Shown: piece by piece, positions 10,864 to 17,663 of the stretch | Layout of the letters: every line of letters begins with the position of its first letter | Position numbering within the stretch: the first letter of the stretch is position 1 | Source of the DNA: Gryganskiella cystojenkinii | Taxonomy: Eukaryota > Mortierellomycota > Mortierellomycetes > Mortierellales > Mortierellaceae | Reading direction: 5' to 3' | Assembly: GCA_015852425.1 (NCBI GenBank) | Contig: JAAAIG010000307.1 | Location: 1-20,176 of the forward strand | Length of the DNA stretch: 20,176 nucleotides | The notes under the pieces: model-generated | What the model saw: the letters and a program-made list of their open reading frames with translations, nothing else | What the model was told of the DNA's origin: nothing | Databases searched by the model: none | Program-made: the position numbers and the translations under genes

Positions 10864-11171
10864 AACGGAATTCAGTAAGCGTTGGACTATTCACTCAGTA
10901 ATAAGGAACGTGAGCTGGGTTTAGACCGTCATAAGACAGTTTAGGTTTACCCTACTGATGAAATGTTGTTGCACAAGCAATGGCCCGAAGCTATCATCCG
11001 TTGATTTATGGCTGAACTCCTCCAAGTCATAATCTGTGCTAGAACGCGACGATTGCCGCCTTCTCCGATCTTTAGTTGAATGCGAATACAGTGGGAAGTT
11101 TGGCCCTGACCATACTACGTGAGGTTCTAAAACATCCTTTTTTTCTCTGTTTAACTTCATTTATGAAACAT
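10864..11171. other. Convergent intergenic region, no gene seen
   Basis: Lies between the stop of the small plus-strand gene and the stop of the minus-strand F-box gene, so it should hold two 3' UTRs. A 79-codon minus-strand frame (11160-10921) falls in it, rich in charged residues and without a recognisable motif. It also holds one copy of the 17-base repeat described separately. Confidence 0.5.
10893..10909 (+). repeat. 17-base direct repeat, copy 1 (downstream side of the F-box gene)
   Basis: ACTCAGTAATAAGGAAC. It matches copy 2 at 13295-13311 at 16 of 17 positions, in the same orientation. The two copies bracket the F-box gene about 2.4 kb apart; bases on either side do not match. Confidence 0.7.
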
Positions 11172-13037
11172 CTACTGCCTAAATAACTCAATGTGGTGGG
11201 CGCTCAAAAAGGTCTTCAAGATGGCATTCGTTTGACTATCCCTCGTCAGACTCCCCTCGATCGTCTGTAACTGTTTCCAATGCTCAACTATCCATGCCAC
11301 ATCTCCCATGTGCATCTGTTGCCGCGTGAATGAAATCTCCAATCGCTTGAGTCGTTTCAAACTCGAAAGTGTATCCAGCCCAAACCGAACTTGAAAATCC
11401 AAATGCCAAGTCTCGTTGTAATCCGGACCTGCAGCCTGTAAAGGGATCGAGACCAGTTCTTCCAACAGGACGAGTTCTGAGAGTTGAGAGAACATGTAAT
11501 GCTGACTCCTTGCATAGTCCACCCTTTCCCTCTCGGTGGGGACATACATCTCCTCAGTCTCTGTGGTGTTGCTTCGGTTGTCATCGAAGATTCTGTCCTC
11601 TTGCAGATCGAATCGAAGGGATAAGGACTGGAGTCCAAGACAGACCCAAGGCTGACCGCGTCGTATATCCCCCACGGAAAGATGACCTGCCCTGAGTACC
11701 CTTAGATGAGGACACGATTCCATGATCCGTTGAATATAACCACTCTGCTCCAGGGATGACGTTAATTCCAGCTTGATCTCTCTCAACGTCACAAAATGCC
11801 CCGCTAACGTCTTGCTGGTCAGTGCGCCGATCTGAGAACCGAGCCACCAAAACGTTTCCAATTGGGGTTGTGGGATACAGCTGACCGCATGTGCGACACA
11901 ATCATCTGAAAAGACCGGTTTGTCCTCGACTGGGTAGAGTCCTGAGACCCTCTCGGGTCTATTACTAATTAAAACCAACGATCGCAGATGACACCAGGTC
12001 TTTGACGGCAAGATCCAATGTTGCCAATCTTTCAAGGTAGGTTTGGTTAGTATCTGGCTAACCTTGGAGAGGTTCCAATAGAGGCTGCGGACTTGCTGGA
12101 ATTGCGATATGAACTCTAGTTGTTCTTGGATGTTGCCCAAGTAGACGTTTTGGAGACCAAGATAGTACGCCAGGGGTGAATCGACGCTTGGAAGGACTCG
12201 GATTGGAAGAGTAGGGAGGTCGTCGTCATGAGTATAGGAAGGGATCTGCAATTTGGGACGGACAATCGATAACGCTTTCGCGTTATTACAGACATTCGTC
12301 GCCACATCAAGCGACTCTGGAGAGATCGAGGTTGGGGTGATCTGAAAGAACTCGATCCTGGTTCGCACTCGACTTGTGTCAAGAAGTTCTTTGTCGATCC
12401 TTGAGACTCGGTGAACCTCCGTTCCTCCCTCGGGGACGAAGACAACGGCTGTAGACGAAGTGGTTGTTGTCTCTGAACTTTTTTCCATGATCTTCCTAGT
12501 TCCGGCCTCTTGTTGCAGTGTTGACACTTCCTCTTTGCTCTCCCCTGCTGTCCGAGTCCAATTCCCAGAAGCGGTCCCCTGAATCGCCTTCCAAACTTCG
12601 ACCGACAGCGTAGGGTGTGGGTTCTCAATCGTCCATCGTGTCAATCTAGGGTTTTCGCTGATGAGTTTAAGTAACGCATCCATGATTTCTTGTTCGGTTC
12701 CTTGAAGGAACTGGTGTGATTCCTCGTCGCTTCGGAGCGTCAGGGACTCGAGGTTCCTGAATCCTGAGTCTAGATACTCTGAAGAAATGAATCCATCAAA
12801 GGATAAAATCTTGACAAAATTGGAATACCGTCTTATGGCTTCAAGACTCGGTCGACAAATCTCCATAGACCTCAACGTGACGGATGAATAGATCAGGGGG
12901 ACAATTGTGCCATGAAAGAGTTGAGAGACTTGTAAACAGGCGACGAGGGACCCAGGGCAGAGATAACCAAAGATGTGTGCGAGGATTTCGGACAATTCTA
13001 GGATCTTGTGCTGCGGTTGATGTTGTTGAGATGTCAT
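11172..13037 (-). CDS. F-box protein with divergent leucine-rich repeats
   Basis: Intronless, 621 aa. The N-terminal F-box covers residues 10-52 (KILELSEILAHIFGYL, then SLVACLQVSQLFHGTIVPLI), the segment that binds Skp1 in SCF ubiquitin ligases. The rest shows irregular Leu-rich stretches typical of degenerate LRRs (LRSLVLIS, LETFWWLGS, LREIKLELTSS, LRVLRAG, LQSLSLRF, LKRLKRLEIS), broken by a Ser/Thr/Glu-rich insert near 180-215. The likely role is substrate recognition for ubiquitination; the target is unknown. The frame is open 22 codons further upstream, to 13103, but that extension is a Phe/Leu string produced by the reverse of A- and G-rich leader sequence, so the Met at 13037, directly before Gln/His-rich sequence and the F-box, is preferred. 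Large families of such proteins are known in Mortierella relatives, as I recall. Confidence 0.85.
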   Translation of the reverse strand: MTSQQHQPQHKILELSEILAHIFGYLCPGSLVACLQVSQLFHGTIVPLIYSSVTLRSMEICRPSLEAIRRYSNFVKILSFDGFISSEYLDSGFRNLESLTLRSDEESHQFLQGTEQEIMDALLKLISENPRLTRWTIENPHPTLSVEVWKAIQGTASGNWTRTAGESKEEVSTLQQEAGTRKIMEKSSETTTTSSTAVVFVPEGGTEVHRVSRIDKELLDTSRVRTRIEFFQITPTSISPESLDVATNVCNNAKALSIVRPKLQIPSYTHDDDLPTLPIRVLPSVDSPLAYYLGLQNVYLGNIQEQLEFISQFQQVRSLYWNLSKVSQILTKPTLKDWQHWILPSKTWCHLRSLVLISNRPERVSGLYPVEDKPVFSDDCVAHAVSCIPQPQLETFWWLGSQIGALTSKTLAGHFVTLREIKLELTSSLEQSGYIQRIMESCPHLRVLRAGHLSVGDIRRGQPWVCLGLQSLSLRFDLQEDRIFDDNRSNTTETEEMYVPTERERVDYARSQHYMFSQLSELVLLEELVSIPLQAAGPDYNETWHLDFQVRFGLDTLSSLKRLKRLEISFTRQQMHMGDVAWIVEHWKQLQTIEGSLTRDSQTNAILKTFLSAHHIELFRQ

Positions 13038-13294
13038 TTTTTGAATGAGTATTGAAAGATTAAGAAGGAGAAGAAAAGTGAGTGAACCAAAAAAAAAGAA
13101 CATGCTCCCGATTTTATCTTCTCTTTGTGTTTTGTGTCACGGACAAGGAAGGCTTTGACCTTTCCCGCGATGTTTTTGGTACCTGGCATTGTCCCAAAAG
13201 TAAAAGTGCTGTGCGAAACGCTTTCTCCAAAGTTCCAAAGTCGATGAAAATGTTGTTAGTCTAAGCCCTCGTTAATCGTTTTAGAGTCATAAAT

Positions 13295-13311
13295 ACTCAG
13301 TAATAGGGAAC
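13295..13311 (+). repeat. 17-base direct repeat, copy 2 (upstream side of the F-box gene)
   Basis: ACTCAGTAATAGGGAAC, one mismatch from copy 1 at 10893-10909. It sits about 260 bases upstream of the F-box start codon, beside TCATAAAT, which could read as a TATA-like box (ATTTATGA) on the minus strand. Confidence 0.7.
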
Positions 13312-13522
13312 TCAGTCGATATCATCCTATTGTGAGTGCCACGGTTGTGATTTTGTCTTTTCCTGCTGCGCCTGATGCTTGGGAGCACTGCAGGATACAT
13401 TGGTAGGACGATTTTGGAGGGGTGATGGATGTGTGGTGGGTGAGCAACTTTCTCGCTGCCTTTGTCAATTAATGGCTTTCATGTCTTGGGCTTTCCTATC
13501 TTTGACCTGTCAGTGACCTGCT

Positions 13523-13556
13523 AAATCTGAAGCGTCATCTCAAGCACTTCAGATTT
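13523..13556. repeat. 10-base perfect inverted repeat in the divergent promoter region
   Basis: AAATCTGAAG at 13523-13532 and CTTCAGATTT at 13547-13556 are exact reverse complements around a 14-base spacer. Just upstream, GACCTG occurs twice (13504-13509 and 13515-13520). No gene lies here. It could be a stem-loop or a two-half-site protein-binding palindrome; nothing shows which. Confidence 0.65.
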
Positions 13557-14506
13557 CTAACATTTTGCATTTGAAAAAGTGGCACTTTGTTCTCCCGCGA
13601 GATCTACCAAAGAGCGTTTAAAAAAAAGAGATAGGCTGCATGAACTCTGGTAGGACAACTCGAAAGCTGTGTGGGGCTGCCCATTCTGAACATCGCTTTT
13701 TCAATAACTTGTTAACACTCGAAAGGAATGAGATACATGGGTTTCGAATGAACATTATTTTTCGCTGTACTGTATTGGTAATTTATAGTTATTATAGCTT
13801 TTTCCTTTCTCTCCCACGTTTTTTCTCTGATCAACCCAACCTTCTTCCTCCGGCCCTCTAGCCATTGTCAATACGAACGAAAGGTAGCCCTAATCGCCCG
13901 GCAAGATTCAGAGAGGTTGGTTTTTGATTTTCTATACTTCCACGCCTCCATCATCACTCCGCGGTCATCGAGCTCTCTCGACTCTCTTACAGAGCGATCT
14001 GTATCCTCCGCACCACTCGTGATGGCAAGCTAGAAGCTGGGATTTGAAAATGGACCACATCCTTGGGGATTGTGTGCAACAGGCAATCGATGTCGAGTCA
14101 CTTTTACAGAATCCTCTTCCCATATGCAATCTTTTTGCTTTTCCGCTTTTGCGTTTTACCCGGATTTGTTACATTCAGTAACCTTGGATCGATGTGAAAA
14201 TTGCTCGATAGAGAGTGGTCAAAAGCGAAGTATTTCTTCCCTCTTTTTTTGCTGTGGAAGTTTGCTGTGCCAGCTCCCCGCCTTGCAACGGGCTCAAAAT
14301 CCCTTTTTTTTTGATCAAGAATGAGCCATGGATTGGCTGATGAGAACAGAACGATAAAAGACAAAGACAGCTCTTCTTTTTCTTCTTTTTCTTTTCCTGC
14401 TCTTTGGCTCAACACACCCCTCTTCCTGCAATTCCCTCAATTCCTCCTTTCTTACCCATCTCTGTCTTCGGTCTCCTTCCGACTCTCGGCGCTACTCCTC
14501 TCGACC

Positions 14507-15859
14507 ATGCTGGTCCCAGACGACTCACTTTCTACTCCAGAGTCAAATCTCGCTCCAAAGGATGGCTCGCCTTTGACCGTCTCCAGTGAAAGATCACCTC
14601 AGCTATACGGCAACAATAATGACTACATCCCACCACCACCTCCTCCATCCACTGCTCGATCACCTCAACTCCATCCTGCAAGATCTCCTCAACAACAAGA
14701 GGTTCTCCTCGTCTCAAACGCCACCGATACCAGTTTTCAATCCTTTCAAGCACCACACACTCTGCCACTGTCGGAACTCAATAGCTACTATGCTCCCGGG
14801 CAGGAACTGAATCATCCCGAGGCTACGGATCTGCCTGCGTATGCTCGCACGGATTCATTCCCGTCGCTCCCCGCAGTACCAGAAGTCCTCTCAAACGGTC
14901 ATCAACGGACAATGAACCAAGACGAGCATTACTTTCGTCAGCTGCAACAACAAGAAGAAGAGCACTATTATCAGACGCATCAACTTCACCAACAATACCA
15001 GGACCAGTTCAGTCACGAAAATGTTCAAGGTCCTCAACTTTCTTCCTCCTCTCCTTCCCCGAGAGCATATCCGATCCCAGACTCCGGCGCTGGTACCGTC
15101 CACTACAACAACAACAACAACAACACTTCCTTTTCGACGGCCGCCAACGGAAACGTAACCTTTATCCCTTGTGAGCCTCTGGAAGGTGGCAGCAAATTCA
15201 GAGATGGTCGATACACGATTCGGGATTTCTGGTTCAATATGCAAAACTACCGCAAGAAAGAGTTCTATATCGGTCTCGTAGTCTCACTGGCGATTGTTCT
15301 TGGCATCCTCGGAGGCACCGTCTGGAATCATCATGACAATTCTTCCGGAAACAACAGCACTGGCAGCAGCAACAACAATAATAATAACAATAACAGCGGA
15401 GACCGAGGAAGCAGAGGAGGTGTATCGAATCCAGGACCTTCGTCCTGGGACTCACGTTCTAGCAGCACCGTGTCTTCCTGGACAACGACCTCGACTGCCA
15501 CAGTTTCTTTCACCGCAGGTCCTGCTCCAGTAGAGCCTACCCAAGGACCCTCACCACCACCAAAGCCCCAGCCGCCAGCACCCTCTCCTTCTCCTGCACC
15601 ACCACCCACTCCAAGTCCCAGTGGTGGTGGTGGCGGCGGTGGTGGCGGTGGTAGTGGTGATCACCAATGCCAGATCGACTGCGGGAACATTATGTCTTCC
15701 TGTACAGCGCCTTGCGATTCTTCTCCGAGCTACAATCAGTGTGTGGCCGCCTGTCCAAGTAATGATCCTTACTGTAAGGGCTTCTGTTCGACTTCGAACC
15801 AGTGTTTTCAGGACTGTAGCAATGCTTGGAGCAAATGTACAGATGCATGTCCCCATTAA
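14507..15859 (+). CDS. Type II single-pass membrane protein with C-terminal hexa-CX3C domain (paralogue 1)
   Basis: Intronless, 450 aa, family not recognised. Order: a Pro/Ser-rich N-terminus with PPPPPP and three RSPQ motifs; a Gln/His-rich stretch (about 140-175); Asn6; a conserved block (FRDGRYTIRDFWFNMQNYRKK); one membrane helix at 253-273; a linker with N-glycosylation sequons (NSS, NST), Asn8, Ser/Thr- and Pro-rich sequence and Gly10; then a Cys domain at 388-448. That domain has twelve cysteines as six CX3C pairs, spaced 6, 8, 6, 5 and 6 residues apart. There is no signal peptide, and the basic RKK before the helix predicts cytosolic N-terminus and outside C-terminus. A wall- or surface-facing, disulfide-bonded domain is inferred. 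The frame opens at 14321, but the Met at 14507 is chosen because its neighbour shares CGACCATGCT and the protein similarity begins exactly there. Confidence 0.85.
   Translation: MLVPDDSLSTPESNLAPKDGSPLTVSSERSPQLYGNNNDYIPPPPPPSTARSPQLHPARSPQQQEVLLVSNATDTSFQSFQAPHTLPLSELNSYYAPGQELNHPEATDLPAYARTDSFPSLPAVPEVLSNGHQRTMNQDEHYFRQLQQQEEEHYYQTHQLHQQYQDQFSHENVQGPQLSSSSPSPRAYPIPDSGAGTVHYNNNNNNTSFSTAANGNVTFIPCEPLEGGSKFRDGRYTIRDFWFNMQNYRKKEFYIGLVVSLAIVLGILGGTVWNHHDNSSGNNSTGSSNNNNNNNNSGDRGSRGGVSNPGPSSWDSRSSSTVSSWTTTSTATVSFTAGPAPVEPTQGPSPPPKPQPPAPSPSPAPPPTPSPSGGGGGGGGGGSGDHQCQIDCGNIMSSCTAPCDSSPSYNQCVAACPSNDPYCKGFCSTSNQCFQDCSNAWSKCTDACPH
15107..15124 (+). repeat. (AAC)6 trinucleotide repeat coding for Asn6
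   Basis: Six AAC codons in frame in paralogue 1, just before the conserved pre-membrane block. The second paralogue has NNN..H-like residual Asn at the same place (YNNNHSSS), so the tract is length-variable between copies. Confidence 0.85.
15371..15394 (+). repeat. Asn8 tract (AAC/AAT) in the extracellular linker
   Basis: Eight Asn codons mixing AAC and AAT lie after the membrane helix of paralogue 1, followed downstream by a Gly10 tract coded by GGT/GGC at 15623-15652. Both are absent from paralogue 2, whose linker is only about 25 residues, so they account for much of the length difference. Confidence 0.85.
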
Positions 15860-16459
15860 GTGAGACGAGAATAAAAACAAGAAAAGATCTTTTGTCGACC
15901 ACGCCTCCAACCGAAACTGGATGCTCTTCCTCAAAACCAAAAATTTACGATACATAGGCTCAGGCAGAGAGATGAAATAGAAACCTTTATGGCTTCCAGT
16001 AAACTTTCAAGTCCTTGTGCAGTCCGTTCCTTGACAACTTTTACTTTTGTTTTGCATTCGCCTTCCTTGCAAGGCCTATTTTCATAACAGAATCCTTCGG
16101 CCATCAAAGAAAGGTGATCCCAAAAATCAGTGAAAAGTGGACAATGGCGAGCTTGAGTGAGGAGACTGGTTCTCTGTTAAAGCCCTTTCTCTGTCAGTGG
16201 AAGTTTACTTTGCTGACTTTCAACGCTCGCCCTGCAATGGGCTCAAAAAACCTTTTTCATTTTTTTTTCTTGTTCCAAGTTCACCTTGAGCACCCATTGT
16301 TCTTTTTTTACTCTTTGGCTCACCCACCACACTCCCTTTCTTAACAAGTTCATCGTTGCTCCCTTTTCCTTTCTTACCCATCTCGGTCTTCGATCTCCTT
16401 CTGTCGATATCTCCAAAGAGAGTAACCAGATTCGCTTCTCTGCGCTACCCTTTTCGACC
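15860..16459 (+). other. Intergenic region between the two paralogues, with poly(A) signal and duplicated promoter
   Basis: AATAAA at 15870-15875, 11 bases after the stop of paralogue 1, is a likely polyadenylation signal. From 16197 the sequence is alignable to the region upstream of paralogue 1. A reading frame opens at 16286 and runs into the second gene, but it is leader sequence. No separate gene is evident. Confidence 0.55.
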
Positions 16460-17410
16460 ATGCTGATCCCAGACGACTCACTTTCCACTCCAGAGTCAAA
16501 TCTCGTTCCAAAAGATGGCTCACCTTTGACCGTCTCCAGTCAGAGATCGCCTCAGCTCTATGGCAATAATAATGACTACATCCCACCACCACCTCCTCCA
16601 TCCACTGCTCAATCACCTCAACTCCATCCTGCAAGGTCTCCTCAACAACAAGAGATTCTCCTTGTCTCAAACGCCACCAATACCAGTTTTCAATCCTTCC
16701 AGGCACCACATACTCTGCCACTGTCGGAACTCAACGGCGATTATACTCCCGAGCAGGAACTGGGCAATCCCGATGAAAGCACTCTGCTCGAATACGCTCC
16801 TCAAGATTCAATCCCTTCGCTGGCTGCAGAACCAGAGACCATCCTAAGCGGTCAACAATGTTCTTTGTCTTCTGTACCTCCGAGAGTATACCCGATCCCA
16901 GACCCCAACGCTGGCAGCATCTGTTACAACAACAACCATTCATCTTCAACGGTCGTCGACGGAAACGTAACCTTTGTTAATTGCGAACCCCTAGAGGGTG
17001 GCAACAAGTTCAGAGATGGACGATACACGATTCGGGATTTCTGGTTCAATATGCAAAACTACCGCAAGAAGGAATTCTACATCGGTCTCGTAGTCTCGCT
17101 GGCGATCGTCCTAGGTATCCTTGGAGGCACCGTTTGGAACCATCATGGTGACAATGGCGGAGGAGGAGGGTCGAATCCGTCACCTTCACCAAGTTCCAGT
17201 GGTAGCACTGATCACCAATGCGACAACAACTGTGCGAACATTGTGTTTGCCTGTGAAGCGCCTTGTGATACCTCTTCTAGCTATAAGCAGTGTGTCGCTG
17301 CTTGTCCAAGCACTGATCAGAGTTGTATAGGCTCCTGTTCGATCAGCAACCAATGTTTCCAAGACTGCAACAACGCCTGGATCGTATGTTCGAGGGCATG
17401 CCGCCATTGA
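16197..17410 (+). repeat. Tandem gene duplication, unit 2 (promoter plus coding region)
   Basis: Second copy of the unit beginning at 14254. The promoter blocks keep order and roughly keep their distance to the ATG (223 versus 227 bases for TGCAAYGGGCTCAAAA). Between CTTACCCATCTC and the ATG this copy holds about 30 extra bases. Synonymous differences are scattered through the coding region, so the duplication is not brand new. Confidence 0.8.
16460..17410 (+). CDS. Type II single-pass membrane protein with C-terminal hexa-CX3C domain (paralogue 2)
   Basis: Intronless, 316 aa, sister of the gene at 14507. It keeps the N-terminal Pro/Ser block (SPQ motifs, PPPPPP), the pre-membrane block RYTIRDFWFNMQNYRKK, the membrane helix at 206-226 and all twelve cysteines at 254-314 with exactly the same spacing (CDNNC, CEAPC, CVAAC, CIGSC, CFQDC, CSRAC). 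It lacks the Gln/His-rich stretch, and the linker between helix and Cys domain shrinks to about 25 Gly/Ser/Pro-rich residues, so the Cys domain would sit close to the membrane, whereas paralogue 1 holds it at the end of a stalk of over 100 residues. Start chosen at 16460 by alignment with paralogue 1; the frame extends to 16286. Function unknown; surface or wall-related role inferred from topology only. Confidence 0.85.
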   Translation: MLIPDDSLSTPESNLVPKDGSPLTVSSQRSPQLYGNNNDYIPPPPPPSTAQSPQLHPARSPQQQEILLVSNATNTSFQSFQAPHTLPLSELNGDYTPEQELGNPDESTLLEYAPQDSIPSLAAEPETILSGQQCSLSSVPPRVYPIPDPNAGSICYNNNHSSSTVVDGNVTFVNCEPLEGGNKFRDGRYTIRDFWFNMQNYRKKEFYIGLVVSLAIVLGILGGTVWNHHGDNGGGGGSNPSPSPSSSGSTDHQCDNNCANIVFACEAPCDTSSSYKQCVAACPSTDQSCIGSCSISNQCFQDCNNAWIVCSRACRH

Positions 17411-17663
17411 ATGAAACATAACGAAAATTGTAATAACAAGAGCAGAGAAGATTTTTTTTTTTAATTGTGCAGAATCTATGAATTATGAGACAGTAAGGGA
17501 TAAGAGTTCTTCAAAAAGAATATGAAAATAACTAAGGATATTAAGTAGAAGAGTGGAGAGGGGAGAGTGAAGAAGGAAAAGATAGGTAGAAACGTTGCAC
17601 GACGATGGAGAATCAAAAAAAAATCAAAGAACTGATTTGGTTTGTGATTGTGAGTATCTTTTC

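Larger units (their letters stand above)
13038..14506. other. Divergent intergenic region, about 1.5 kb, two promoters
   Basis: Separates the minus-strand F-box gene from the first CX3C membrane-protein gene. Short open frames (near 13640-13861 and 14070-14324) carry no recognisable motif and have no good splice signals linking them. It contains repeat copy 2, a 10-base inverted repeat at 13523-13556, and, from about 14254 on, sequence duplicated upstream of the second paralogue. GATAAAAG at 14353-14360 could serve as a TATA-like element for the gene at 14507. Confidence 0.55.
14254..15859 (+). repeat. Tandem gene duplication, unit 1 (promoter plus coding region)
   Basis: Corresponds to unit 2 at 16197-17410. 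Shared upstream blocks are GTGGAAGTTT (14254 / 16197), TGCAAYGGGCTCAAAA (14284 / 16233), CTCTTTGGCTCA and CTTACCCATCTC (14451 / 16373). The coding regions then match over the first 100 codons, the membrane segment and the C-terminal Cys domain. Unit 1 is longer because of a Gln-rich stretch and a long extracellular linker. Confidence 0.8.

Noticed and set aside
13038..13103. 22-residue N-terminal extension of the F-box protein
   Set aside because: The hydrophobic Phe/Leu string resembles a signal peptide but comes from a poly-T-rich leader, and a signal peptide makes no sense in front of an F-box.
13640..14324. Small open frames in the divergent intergenic region as extra genes
   Set aside because: Short, Phe/Ser-rich, without motifs or convincing splice sites; expected by chance in this composition.
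14321..14506. 62-residue N-terminal extension of the first CX3C protein
   Set aside because: The extension is not shared with the paralogue at protein level, whereas similarity starts exactly at the Met at 14507.
15668..15850. CX3C domain as a mitochondrial small Tim or CHCH protein
   Set aside because: Small Tims have one twin CX3C pair with 11-16 residues between; here six pairs are closely spaced, after a membrane helix and a glycosylation-type linker.
16286..16459. 58-residue N-terminal extension of the second CX3C protein
   Set aside because: Same reasoning: leader-like pyrimidine-rich sequence, and protein similarity starts at the Met at 16460.
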